DNA from: Pseudogracilibacillus auburnensis
GTDB taxonomy: Bacteria; Bacillota; Bacilli; Bacillales; Amphibacillaceae
DNA: 64,000 nt
Reading direction: 5' to 3'
NCBI RefSeq assembly: GCF_003201975.1
Contig: NZ_QJJQ01000005.1
Location: forward strand, 124,001-188,000
A program made the position numbers and the translations under genes. The notes under the pieces are model-generated. The model saw only the letters and a program-made list of their open reading frames with translations. It was not told where the DNA came from and did no database searches. Shown here in pieces: positions 27,364 to 35,676 of the stretch; the stretch's first letter is position 1; the number at the start of each line of letters is the position of its first letter.

Positions 27364-28497
27364 GTGCGCCAGTTTTTCATTTACTTTACTGGGTTAACTC
27401 TTATTCTATCGGCATGTTCGGCATCCCCAAAAGATAGTGTTCATTCTCCAATGAATAAAAGTCCAGAAGTTCAACACGATTTAGATTCACCTGCCTCTTT
27501 TTCAAATGAACAAATAGACAGCCCTAATGCAAATGTAGATTATTCTAATAGTAGTCTCGAAAAAATTTATTTTGCTGGCGGTTGCTTTTGGGGAGTGGAA
27601 GCATATTTTGAGCGCATATATGGAGTATTTAATGCGACACCTGGCTATGCAAATGGAACTGGTGAAGACCCTACCTATGATGATGTAATTAGCGGGGAAG
27701 AAGAGTTTGCTGAAACCGTTGAAATTGTCTATGATCCTGCCCGAATTACATTAGATGAATTGCTCCTTTATTTTTTCAAAGTGATTGATCCGACGCTACA
27801 TAATCAACAGGGAAATGATATCGGGATTCAATATCGAACCGGCATTTATTATGTACAAGATGAAGATCTTGAAACGATTGAAGCAGCAGTAAAGCAAGAG
27901 CAAAAAAAATATAAAAAAGAAATTGTTACCGAAGTTTTGCCCTTAGAAAATTATTATCTTGCCGAAGAATATCACCAAGATTATTTAACGAAAAATCCAA
28001 ATGGGTATTGCCATATTAATTTGGATATTTTGGATGAGATTGAAATTGATCCGAACGCCTATTCAATCCCTAGTAAGGAAGAATTAAAGGAAAAATTAAC
28101 AACGGAACAATATAACGTAACAATGGAAGATGATACAGAAACAGCATATTCGAATGAATACTGGGATTTTTATGAACCAGGTATTTATGTCGATATCGTC
28201 ACAGGTGAACCTCTTTTTTCAAGTAGAGAAAAATATGACTCCGAATGTGGTTGGCCTAGTTTTACAAGGCCGATTGATCCTGATGTAGTCACCTACCATG
28301 AGGACACAAGTTTTAACATGATCCGAACAGAGGTTAGAAGTCGTGTTGGTGATATTCACTTAGGGCATGTGTTTGATGATGGACCAAAAGATCGTGGTGG
28401 CAAAAGATATTGTATTAATAGTGCTGCAATTGAATTTATTCATATTGATGAAATGAAAGAGAAAGGATACGGTCATTTAGTAAATATTGTTGAATAG
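27364..28497 (+). CDS. msrAB: Methionine sulfoxide reductase MsrA-MsrB fusion lipoprotein
   Basis: A 377-residue protein. A signal peptide with lipobox (LILSAC, Cys18) leads into a low-complexity linker. The MsrA domain has nucleophile Cys74 in [11 protein letters not shown] (about 67-215). The MsrB domain has [11 protein letters not shown] and the catalytic Cys in [11 protein letters not shown] (about 235-370). It repairs both S- and R-methionine sulfoxide in exported proteins. MsrB zinc cysteines are not evident. The GTG start has an AGGGGG site. Its thioredoxin partner is encoded immediately upstream. Confidence 0.9.
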   Translation: MRQFFIYFTGLTLILSACSASPKDSVHSPMNKSPEVQHDLDSPASFSNEQIDSPNANVDYSNSSLEKIYFAGGCFWGVEAYFERIYGVFNATPGYANGTGEDPTYDDVISGEEEFAETVEIVYDPARITLDELLLYFFKVIDPTLHNQQGNDIGIQYRTGIYYVQDEDLETIEAAVKQEQKKYKKEIVTEVLPLENYYLAEEYHQDYLTKNPNGYCHINLDILDEIEIDPNAYSIPSKEELKEKLTTEQYNVTMEDDTETAYSNEYWDFYEPGIYVDIVTGEPLFSSREKYDSECGWPSFTRPIDPDVVTYHEDTSFNMIRTEVRSRVGDIHLGHVFDDGPKDRGGKRYCINSAAIEFIHIDEMKEKGYGHLVNIVE

Positions 28498-28530
28498 CTT
28501 GAGTTGATATATATAAATGGGGGAAGGGCC

Positions 28531-29106
28531 ATGAAAAGAGTATTATTTGTTAGTTCTATCATCACTTTTGTTTTACTACTAGTAAGCTGTCAGCCAACCG
28601 ATGATTTTGATCAAACACAACTAGAAGAATATGAAGTGAAGCAAACGATTGCAGAAACGAGAGAAGGAGACTTTGTTTTTCGGTTATTGTCGGAAAAAGA
28701 AGTATATGAAGAAAATGAGTCAGTCGAGCTTTATGGAGAAATCATCTATGTTGGTGATGAGGAGGAAGTTTCTATCGGTCATTCAGCCTCAGCCATTCTT
28801 TTCTCTATCGAAGAAAAAGTGCGTGGTTACACAATTGACTACGCTGTTGAGGACATTGGGACAACGACAATACTTAAAAAAGGAGAAAACTACCGAAAAA
28901 AATATAAAAAAAGCATTCATTACAGTGAAGAGATTGATCCTAAGGAATATATCGCTTTTGCCGAGGAGTTTATGGAGGGAGATGGATTTCCTCCCGGTTA
29001 TTATGTTGTAAATGGAGTGACAGATTTTTTTCTCTCCCCGGTTGAAGATGATGATGGAGCGAAGCATTTCGAACTAGAAGCTGAGATAGACTTTTTGGTT
29101 AAGTAA
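28531..29106 (+). CDS. Lipoprotein of unknown function
   Basis: A 191-residue exported lipoprotein with lipobox LLLVSC (Cys20) and a long acidic, beta-rich body. Segments such as SVELYGEIIYVGDEEEVSIG suggest an immunoglobulin-like fold. The ATG at 28531 follows GGGGGAAGGG; an in-frame TTG upstream is not supported. It follows msrAB by 33 bases and is probably in the same operon, perhaps a client or partner in envelope redox repair. Confidence 0.75.
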   Translation: MKRVLFVSSIITFVLLLVSCQPTDDFDQTQLEEYEVKQTIAETREGDFVFRLLSEKEVYEENESVELYGEIIYVGDEEEVSIGHSASAILFSIEEKVRGYTIDYAVEDIGTTTILKKGENYRKKYKKSIHYSEEIDPKEYIAFAEEFMEGDGFPPGYYVVNGVTDFFLSPVEDDDGAKHFELEAEIDFLVK

Positions 29107-29129
29107 CAAAAGTTCAATTAAGATAGGAA

Positions 29130-29155
29130 AAGGACTCGGGTGTTTTCGAGTCCTT
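29130..29155 (+). terminator. Terminator hairpin after the lipoprotein operon
   Basis: AAGGACTCG (29130-29138) pairs with CGAGTCCTT (29147-29155) around an 8-base loop, 23 bases after the stop codon. The tail is not T-rich. Confidence 0.6.
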
Positions 29156-29167
29156 AAATACTTATCT

Positions 29168-29219
29168 GCCAACGCAGAAATTCAATGTGTCATTTTTGTT
29201 GGACTTTTTGAACAACCTC
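29168..29219. repeat. Partial copy of the MITE-like element (inverse orientation)
   Basis: CTTTTTGAACA at 29204-29214, with about 40 flanking bases, matches the reverse complement of 9773-9825 nearly throughout. Only one end is present, so this is a truncated copy. Confidence 0.6.
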
Positions 29220-29290
29220 TATTAGGAAAACGATGTGGAATATCTATTATCTTTTCAATTTGCACTCCCGTTAGTTTTGCAAGATGAGGA

Positions 29291-30025
29291 CTATCTTAAA
29301 TATCCCCCATTATTAATATCGAACGCGGCGCCTGTATAATGTTTGGCTTTATCTGATAAGACAAAAACAACAGTATCAGCCACATCTTCAGGCAAAACAG
29401 GCGTATCAATGAGTTGCTGACTTAAATACTCGTTTTTTCTCCAATCAGGTATCGTACCCATCATCGGTGTATTAACCATCGTAGGAGCAACAGCATTCAC
29501 TCGAATATATGGTGAGAAGTTCATGGCACAGCTTTTAGTTAAACCTAGAATGGCAGCTTTCGATAGCCCATAGATGGCATCTGAACTACCTTCCATGCCT
29601 GACACTGAAGACATATTAATGATGACTCCCTTACGTTGGTCTTGGAGCAATACTTGACCGAACATTTGTGAAAAATATATAAAACCCTTAATGTTTATAT
29701 TTAGAACTTTATCAATTTCATTTACTTGATAATTCAATATATTTTTCGCCAAATAGATTCCCGCATTATTAACTAAACCATTCACGTCAGGATGCTCTGT
29801 TTTAATATATACAAAAAATCTAGTGACCTCTTCATAGTTACTCACATCTAATTGATAGGTATGTAGATCATTGCGATTATCTATTAACCGTTTTAAATCA
29901 TATAAAGAGTGTTCATTAATATCGCATGCAATTACCGAAGCACCCTCATGTAGGCATCGTTTGACAATCTCCTTACCTATCCCAGAAGCCGCACCTGTTA
30001 CAATTACCTTTCTATTTTTGATCAC
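29291..30025 (-). CDS. Short-chain dehydrogenase/reductase
   Basis: A 244-residue SDR. The NAD(P) motif TGAASGIGK is at residues 10-18, NNAG appears in LVNNAGIYLAK, the catalytic Ser precedes, and YGLSKAA holds the Tyr and Lys. Such enzymes reduce or oxidise alcohol/carbonyl groups; no substrate can be named. The GTG start has GGAG nine bases upstream. A degenerate duplicate of its middle part lies at 33115-33256. Confidence 0.87.
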   Translation of the reverse strand: MIKNRKVIVTGAASGIGKEIVKRCLHEGASVIACDINEHSLYDLKRLIDNRNDLHTYQLDVSNYEEVTRFFVYIKTEHPDVNGLVNNAGIYLAKNILNYQVNEIDKVLNINIKGFIYFSQMFGQVLLQDQRKGVIINMSSVSGMEGSSDAIYGLSKAAILGLTKSCAMNFSPYIRVNAVAPTMVNTPMMGTIPDWRKNEYLSQQLIDTPVLPEDVADTVVFVLSDKAKHYTGAAFDINNGGYLR

Positions 30026-30203
30026 TTATTAAAACTCCTCTCTCTATCTATGGATCAAGTTAACTAAAATTTCATCGGCGCTATCCAAACCTGATAAGTT
30101 GATTTTTTAAAAATCAGACCCGATCGCATACAATTGCTCGATTAAAGCGTCGGTTTTTAGAATAAATCAGAACACCTACCTAGTAACACGAACTGAATTA
30201 ATT

Positions 30204-30506
30204 TTATGTTTTCCATTCTCTGTTTTCGTTAATGTTCATTTTTTCTTTAAACGCGGCTTCTAAATCTATATCTAGTTTGTTTGCTAAGTCAAAAATATTC
30301 CATGTCACATCAAACATTTCATGCCCTATGTTTCTTTTAATAACTTCTTGCTTCTCTGTCGTTGCACCTTTTATTTCTAGTAAGTCATCGGTTAATTCAC
30401 CTATTTCACTAATCAAGTACATAACCCTAGTCTCAAGCGGGATACCTTCGAATCCCTTTTCGTCGCAAAACCTTGAAACATATTGTTGAAGTTCCTTAAT
30501 GTTCAT
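30204..30506 (-). CDS. MazG-like nucleotide pyrophosphohydrolase
   Basis: A 100-residue all-alpha protein of the MazG-like superfamily. Acidic helices with LISEIGELTDDLLEIKG and GHEMFDVTWNIFDLAN carry the E-x-x-E and E-x-x-D metal motifs that hydrolyse nucleoside triphosphates to monophosphates. A GGGGGG site precedes the ATG. It stands alone between the SDR gene and the pentapeptide gene. The target nucleotide is unknown. Confidence 0.75.
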   Translation of the reverse strand: MNIKELQQYVSRFCDEKGFEGIPLETRVMYLISEIGELTDDLLEIKGATTEKQEVIKRNIGHEMFDVTWNIFDLANKLDIDLEAAFKEKMNINENREWKT

Positions 30507-30701
30507 TTCTTGAATTCCCCCCTATTTTAAAAATATTTACATCGTGTAGAAACCCTGAATTCATCTCTCGGAACAATCCTCAACAATATGGCTTTGAACC
30601 AAGAAATTCCATATTCGCACCCGATGATTGAATAAGGGATTTCGTATCTATTGAATAGAGATATAACGCAACAATTTCCCCATACACAAACACGACCAAA
30701 A

Positions 30702-31544
30702 TCAGTTAATCCAATGGAAGGGCCGTTGTATATAATATGGTAATGTTGTTTTTACATCACCCTTGGCCGAATTAATTTGCATTTGAGTTAAAAACATACT
30801 CGTAGATAAGTTCGCACCCCTTAAATCAGCATCACGCAAATCAGCGCCAATAAAATCAACACATCTTAAATCTGCATTCCTCATGTCTGCTGAAATCAAA
30901 TATGCACCTCTTAAATCTAACGCCCTTAAATCTTTACCTCTTAATTTTTTGCCAATCCAGTCGGCTCTTTCATGATTATAATTTTTCGTGCCAGGTAACT
31001 TTTCAATTAAGCTTTTTCGAATATACTTGCTTGTTTCCATAAGCAACTTATTTAATGGAAATCTGTACATCACTAGATCAAGAGATAATAATTGTTCAGC
31101 ATCGAACTTTGATAAGCTTTGCAATTCTTTTAACTGCATACTCAATTTATCAGACAAAGCAGGAGGAATGTCATACGACAAGGCTTCTGCCGCATATGCC
31201 ATCATTTCATGTATTTGTTCCATAACCGGAAACACTTGGAACATTTTATCTCCAATTTCAGGATTATCTCGCCAACTTCGACCTTTAAACGTAACTTGGG
31301 AAACGACTTGTCCAGCACCTAAACAGTCAAACACTGTACAACCCTTAAAACCCTTCTCTCGTAGATTACCATGAATTTGACAACCATAATCAGATTGTAA
31401 GTGAATACAAGGTGTACCTGCTGGCTTGTTAATTGGAAAATCACTCGATGCTACAATATGAAGCGCTGTACAGCAAAGTCCAAAACACTTCATACAATCG
31501 GCCGTTAAACTTTCTCTAATATTTTTGGCTGTTTCCTTATACAT
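30702..31544 (-). CDS. Cysteine-cluster and pentapeptide-repeat protein
   Basis: A 280-residue protein of two parts. The N-terminus has a zinc- or iron-type cluster (Cys17, 20, 24 and 25, then Cys46, 55, 69 and 74; DCMKCFGLCC recalls YkgJ-type clusters). The C-terminal part (about residues 205-255) is a run of pentapeptide repeats (DLRALDLRGAYLISADMRNA and on), which fold as a right-handed beta-helix. Pentapeptide proteins can mimic DNA, but many have no known role. The function of the fusion is unknown. Confidence 0.8.
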   Translation of the reverse strand: MYKETAKNIRESLTADCMKCFGLCCTALHIVASSDFPINKPAGTPCIHLQSDYGCQIHGNLREKGFKGCTVFDCLGAGQVVSQVTFKGRSWRDNPEIGDKMFQVFPVMEQIHEMMAYAAEALSYDIPPALSDKLSMQLKELQSLSKFDAEQLLSLDLVMYRFPLNKLLMETSKYIRKSLIEKLPGTKNYNHERADWIGKKLRGKDLRALDLRGAYLISADMRNADLRCVDFIGADLRDADLRGANLSTSMFLTQMQINSAKGDVKTTLPYYIQRPFHWIN

Positions 31545-31767
31545 TTTTCTAGCCTCTTTACATTTTTTGTCATTTAGTTAAAGAAAACTTCTCGTTCGGA
31601 AAATCTGTGAGATACTTCTCCTTTGCATACTGAAATCCATCCCAAGAGTCCATGAGGAAAAAGATAAATACTGCCACTCTTCCGCCCATATAAGCAAAAT
31701 GGGTGCTGCTATTTATTATAGAATGACACCCTATTTTGGAAATAAAGCTTATGTTTATTGCCAATAG

Positions 31768-31795
31768 CTTCTTGAGCATTATGATGTTCAAGAAG
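31768..31795. terminator. Hairpin at the end of the nucleotidyltransferase gene
   Basis: CTTCTTGA (31768-31775) pairs with TCAAGAAG (31788-31795), overlapping the stop codon. No T tract follows, so termination is uncertain. Bases down to 31545 show only a weak open frame discussed under rejected items. Confidence 0.4.
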
Positions 31796-32612
31796 TGATA
31801 TGGGCTTCCCGTTCGAAATTCGTCGTAACCCACTTTCCCTCGTTCTGAAAGAGATCTAGTACTAGTTCTCGATTGATCGGTGGCTCTTCAATCCATTTCT
31901 GCAAGGTGTGAATAATAGGTTCTTTATGGGGAAAGTAGTGGATAAAAACATCAGACTGCTCATGAAGTCGTGTCGACCAAATCTGAGATCGTACCATCAC
32001 CATTGAATAGTATGTTCGAATCATCTTACGAGCGAAGTTTTGTACAAGTATTTTAAACTCGTCTATGGTAGCTGCTTCTAACCGAATCATTGTCCTAGCA
32101 AGTACTTCATGAATATCTCCATTGAAACTTATCGCTATCTCTGATGTGAGTTTGTAAAGGCCGAATTGTTCTCGAAGATCCTCTCCATGAACACAAACAC
32201 ACAGTTCCTTAAGAAATGCCTGTTCATAGTAATTCGCTGGATCAACTACATAATCGTAATTTGCAACGGCTATACCAACATCACGTACCAAAGTGTGGTA
32301 CTTTCGAGACAATACTTTAGTTACTGCCTTTAACTCCACCAACTCCTTTTCACCCAACGTATCGTTGAACATAGCTAAAAGGTCTAGATCTGATTTAACC
32401 GCCACAGCTTCACCTCTTGCAACGCTTCCATATACATAAACACTGTGCAATTGATGAGGAAATAACCTTACTAGCTCCTCGACAGATTCCCGTATGCACG
32501 TAAAATAGACATTATCAATCTTATCTAAAGCGACGTCACTCATAATGTATCCATCTCCGTCTAGCCCATATCCGGCTTGTAGACTCCCCATTCCAATCTC
32601 CATCCCCCTCAT
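31788..32612 (-). CDS. Nucleotidyltransferase-domain protein
   Basis: A 274-residue protein with the polymerase-beta type motif VYVYGSVARGEAVAVKSDLD (about 58-77): the G-S helix turn and the DxD metal pair. It is followed by a helical C-terminal domain. Aminoglycoside adenylyltransferase-like and other nucleotidyltransferases look like this; the acceptor is not evident. The start ATG has AAAGGA 7 bases upstream; an internal ATG (MSDVALD) is possible. Confidence 0.75.
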   Translation of the reverse strand: MRGMEIGMGSLQAGYGLDGDGYIMSDVALDKIDNVYFTCIRESVEELVRLFPHQLHSVYVYGSVARGEAVAVKSDLDLLAMFNDTLGEKELVELKAVTKVLSRKYHTLVRDVGIAVANYDYVVDPANYYEQAFLKELCVCVHGEDLREQFGLYKLTSEIAISFNGDIHEVLARTMIRLEAATIDEFKILVQNFARKMIRTYYSMVMVRSQIWSTRLHEQSDVFIHYFPHKEPIIHTLQKWIEEPPINRELVLDLFQNEGKWVTTNFEREAHITS

Positions 32613-32891
32613 TAGTCATTCCTTTTCACAATTTCTATATTTATTTTAACACAAGTAACCAATTTGTTATTTACCCAATTGTTGAACAGTAACGCCCTTA
32701 ATATAAAAGCTAATCAGTGATATAAGGAACATTAATGGTACTTCTGGGGATAGGTTCAAGAGCACTTAAAGCTGATTGACTGTCAAAGAGACACATGTGA
32801 GTGAAACAATACAGCTAACCATGTAACGAAACGATAGCGTAAGACATCATATAATATACTAAGCAAGACCAATTCTTCAGACAAAGCCAAT

Positions 32892-32915
32892 AAACCGTAT
32901 GAATTCATGCGGTTT
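32892..32915. terminator. Perfectly symmetric hairpin in a 600-base gap
   Basis: AAACCGTATGAATTCATGCGGTTT is nearly self-complementary, with one G-T type pair, and is followed by TT. It lies in the gap 32613-33280. Upstream bases 32640-32880 show nothing else recognisable. Confidence 0.4.
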
Positions 32916-32980
32916 TACTTTCTCGATTCTTACTAAATGAATAAATTTTTAACTTATGTTCCAGTCTTTAATAGTTACTT

Positions 32981-33044
32981 GGGGTCCGCTAAACAACTAA
33001 AATACGTTCCATACTATCGTTGTCTTCCGCAAAATGTGACAAGC
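32981..33044. repeat. Fragment shared (inverted) with the 60.3-kb repeat
   Basis: GGTCCGCTAAACAACTAAA and TCGTTGTCTTCCGCAAAATG match the reverse complement of 60544-60604 along its length with scattered differences. It adjoins a degenerate SDR gene copy, suggesting a rearrangement point. Confidence 0.55.
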
Positions 33045-33114
33045 TTTTTACTGGGCACTGCTTCAGTCTTCGAAGCACAGAACGTGCAAGTGCAAATTCT
33101 ACGGTAGGACGAGT

Positions 33115-33256
33115 ATCGTAGGAGCAACGGCATTAACTCGAATATGCGGTGAGAAATTCTTGGCACCGCTTTTAGTTAAACCTAGGATGGCAGCTTTCGA
33201 TAGCCCATAAATTGCATCTGAACTGCTTTCCATGCCGGACACTGAAGACATTATTA
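33115..33256 (-). pseudogene. Remnant of a duplicated SDR gene
   Basis: This 142-base stretch aligns with 29478-29620, the middle of the SDR gene, with roughly one mismatch in ten and one small indel near the end. It covers the region coding for the YGLSK active site but has no start, no stop in frame and no flanking parts. It is bounded by repeat sequence on one side and the DJ-1/PfpI gene on the other. It is a truncated duplicate or a trace of a second, lost paralogue. Confidence 0.75.
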
Positions 33257-33280
33257 ACCTGCTAAATTAAATTTTTTAAT

Positions 33281-33913
33281 TCATCTATTTAGTGAATCCA
33301 TTAATTGAAAGAAATATTCAGGTTGAGAAGTCTTATTTAGGTAATACCATGAATCTAATGTATCTGGTGCAAATACATTTAACTTTTTCAGTACTTCCAG
33401 CGCAAATTCCAGAGGAGCAGTTCCTGATGCAGTGATCAAATTCTCACTAGATACGGCAGGTCCCATCTCATGAAACTTTTCTCCTTTGTAATTTGGACAG
33501 ACCATTTTCATATACTCTAAGTTATTGCTTGTATGTTTTCTAGAATCTAGATATCCACATTTCGCTAGTCCCTCCGTTGCACCACAAATTGCGGCAACAA
33601 TAGTGCCAAGCTTTAAAGCTTCGCCAACTTTCTTCAAAATAGGTAGATGAATATCTTCCCCCCAAGTATTCCCACCAGGCAAAACTAAAAGATCATCACT
33701 TTCAAGATGACACTCACCAACGGAAATATTTGGTTTTATATTCAGTCCTCCCATCGTAGTAATAATTTCTTTATTAACGCCTACTGTAACAATTTTTAAA
33801 GGTGCTAAACCTTTTTTAAAATATCTTCCTGAGTTTAGTTCAGCAATTAAATAGCCATATTCCCAGTCTGACATTGTATTAAATACATAAAGATAAGTTG
33901 TTTTTGTTTGCAT
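33281..33913 (-). CDS. DJ-1/PfpI family protein
   Basis: A 210-residue protein of the class I glutamine amidotransferase-like fold. The nucleophile cysteine sits in the elbow AAICGATEGLA (about 111-121), with LLVLPGGNTWGE before it, as in DJ-1/PfpI proteins. Members are glyoxalase-like, chaperone or peptidase enzymes; the role here is unknown. A GGAG site lies nine bases before the ATG. A strong hairpin separates it from the WYL regulator gene, which may still control it. Confidence 0.8.
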   Translation of the reverse strand: MQTKTTYLYVFNTMSDWEYGYLIAELNSGRYFKKGLAPLKIVTVGVNKEIITTMGGLNIKPNISVGECHLESDDLLVLPGGNTWGEDIHLPILKKVGEALKLGTIVAAICGATEGLAKCGYLDSRKHTSNNLEYMKMVCPNYKGEKFHEMGPAVSSENLITASGTAPLEFALEVLKKLNVFAPDTLDSWYYLNKTSQPEYFFQLMDSLNR

Positions 33914-33953
33914 CTAATAACACTCCAATCATAATTGATATAGCCATTATAAT

Positions 33954-33988
33954 ATAACTTCCCTGACAGCTAACGTCAGGGAAGTTAT
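33954..33988. terminator. Strong symmetric terminator hairpin
   Basis: ATAACTTCCCTGAC (33954-33967) pairs perfectly with GTCAGGGAAGTTAT (33975-33988), a 14-base-pair stem with a 7-base loop. It starts at the stop codon of the WYL gene and is followed on the minus strand by an AT-rich tail. Confidence 0.7.
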
Positions 33989-34950
33989 CATATTTGATGA
34001 AATTCTATTAATTCCGACAGAACTTCAATAATTCTTTTCTTCAGACTTATTGGCTCAAGAATTTGGACAGATGTTCCATACGGTATAAGTAAATGAGGTA
34101 CATATGTATGTATTATCTCTTTTCCGAGAAGAAATACAGCTTGATTTGAGGTGCGTTCTTGTAAATAATGTCCTAAAAACCAATGTTGGCAAATATCGCC
34201 TAACATCTTTTTATTACCGGTAATCACTAAAGAAATACTGTTTTCCTTCTCATCTGAAGTCGGAAGAAGATTTTTTATAAAAAGGTCACGTGCTGAAAAG
34301 TTTTCTGGTCGGTTAAACTTATTTTCGGTTAGAATTAGACGTTCAATTCGATCGACTCTAAAACTGCGAATATCATTTCTAAGATGACAAAGTCCAATTA
34401 CATACCACTTATTATTCCAATAGATAATTCTGTACGGATCAACCAGTCTATACGTTGATTGCTCTTTGCCACCTTTATTGTATAGAATTTTTACAGAGTA
34501 TCCGTCAGCCACGGCTTGCTCCAGTTCATTTAACGAAGATTTCATAGGGAGGGAACTAAATCCATTCAATACTTCAAGACTGGATACATACCGTTGTATT
34601 TTGCTTTCCTGTTTTTCATTTGCATAGTTGCTGAGCTTTGTAATGGCTCTTTGAAGTGCTTCATCGCCATAGTATCCGGCTTCTTCCGCAAAAACAGCGG
34701 CGTGAATTAGGGAGGTTTGTTCTTCGTAATCGAAAAATAGGGGAGCTTCAATGAAATGATCCAATAAAGTGTAACCGCCATGATGCCCTGTGTCTGAAAT
34801 GATAGGTACACCACTTGTTGAAAGGGTATCGATATAGCGATAGACGGTTCTTATATTCAGTTCCAGCTTTTCTGAAATTTGTTTGGCAGTAACTTTTTCA
34901 CCAGAACGAAGCATCCAAAGAATGGCTAGCATATTGTCAATTTTAGGCAT
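33988..34950 (-). CDS. HTH-WYL transcriptional regulator (YafY type)
   Basis: A 320-residue regulator. The N-terminal HTH_11 domain is at about 1-60 (KVTAKQISEKLELNIRTVYR). A WYL domain lies in the middle (YRLVDPYRIIYWNNKWYVIG) with a WCX-type C-terminus. WYL domains sense nucleotides or other ligands. The gene lies just upstream of the DJ-1/PfpI gene on the same strand, its likeliest target. The gap 34951-35130 shows no recognisable element. Confidence 0.85.
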   Translation of the reverse strand: MPKIDNMLAILWMLRSGEKVTAKQISEKLELNIRTVYRYIDTLSTSGVPIISDTGHHGGYTLLDHFIEAPLFFDYEEQTSLIHAAVFAEEAGYYGDEALQRAITKLSNYANEKQESKIQRYVSSLEVLNGFSSLPMKSSLNELEQAVADGYSVKILYNKGGKEQSTYRLVDPYRIIYWNNKWYVIGLCHLRNDIRSFRVDRIERLILTENKFNRPENFSARDLFIKNLLPTSDEKENSISLVITGNKKMLGDICQHWFLGHYLQERTSNQAVFLLGKEIIHTYVPHLLIPYGTSVQILEPISLKKRIIEVLSELIEFHQI

Positions 34951-35130
34951 ATGATCCCACCTCTATCTATAGCAAATCTCATTTAATTTATTTCCTTGAA
35001 TTCGACTATTAGTCTCGTTAGTTTAAGTATTCCTTCACAAGTTATTTTCGCTTTATTAGTATCACTATTCAAAGGGAGTGGATGATTCGGGTCCTATTCC
35101 ATATTAGGTTAATACGCCCGTTAAGTTCAA

Positions 35131-35316
35131 TTAAACTATATAAAAATTCTCGTCACACTTTCCCTTATTAAAACGGGAGATAATTAGTGTTGATAAAGTG
35201 CCCAAAGATACTAATGTTATTATTTTTTGGTCATTTTGCTTTTTGGAAGATCTATTTAGTTCATGGATTGCACCGATCCATGCAATGACGGATGCTAGGA
35301 TAACAATATTTATCAT
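35131..35316 (-). CDS. Small membrane protein, paralogue of 51615-51809
   Basis: A 61-residue protein with an N-terminal hydrophobic helix (MINIVILASVIAWIGAI), a charged middle (RSSKKQNDQK) and a second short hydrophobic part (LVSLGTLSTLII). It shares this layout, and the (S)xGTLSTLI motif, with the small protein at 51.6 kb. An AAGGG site lies 7 bases before the ATG. Family and function are not recognised. Confidence 0.6.
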   Translation of the reverse strand: MINIVILASVIAWIGAIHELNRSSKKQNDQKIITLVSLGTLSTLIISRFNKGKCDENFYIV

Positions 35317-35489
35317 CCATACGCCCTTCCCTCTATTTTAATCATGATAATTTTAACATTCATATAGTGATACAACAATCGGACCCTTTACTAACAAATG
35401 TGAAAAAAACTTGTTTTTTATTTGTTCCAAAACTCTTGGTAAAATGGTACTGGTGAGATAGTTATAACCTAATAATTACAAGGAAATAA

Positions 35490-35676
35490 GCAGAGGACTC
35501 TCACCTTTGTTATCTAGTTTTTGAGTAAAAAACGAACAAGGGGAGTCCTCTTGAATAATCCATCACTTACCAACAATAAAACATGGAACAGTTCCCGGAA
35601 GTTCAATGTGTATATAAAAATATTTTCGTTCCTTTTAGAAGAAAAACAACACCGAAAATACCAATTAAATACTTAA
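35490..35676 (+). other. Possible insertion-sequence remnant: hairpin plus short frame
   Basis: AGAGGACTC near 35491 pairs with GAGTCCTCT near 35543-35551. A TTG-started frame of 41 residues follows (35551-35676), reading NNPSLTNNKTWNSSRKF then a hydrophobic VYIKIFSFLLEEKQH stretch. This looks like the first part of a transposase gene, but I cannot assign a family. It runs 12 bases into the 3' end of the SNF2 gene. The upstream bases 35317-35490 show nothing else. Confidence 0.3.

Noticed and set aside
31570-31833. 87-codon frame after the nucleotidyltransferase gene
   Set aside because: It overlaps that gene by 46 bases in another frame, has no ribosome binding site and shows no recognisable domain. 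The end (DSWDGFQYAKEKYLTDFP) looks protein-like, so a decayed gene remains possible.
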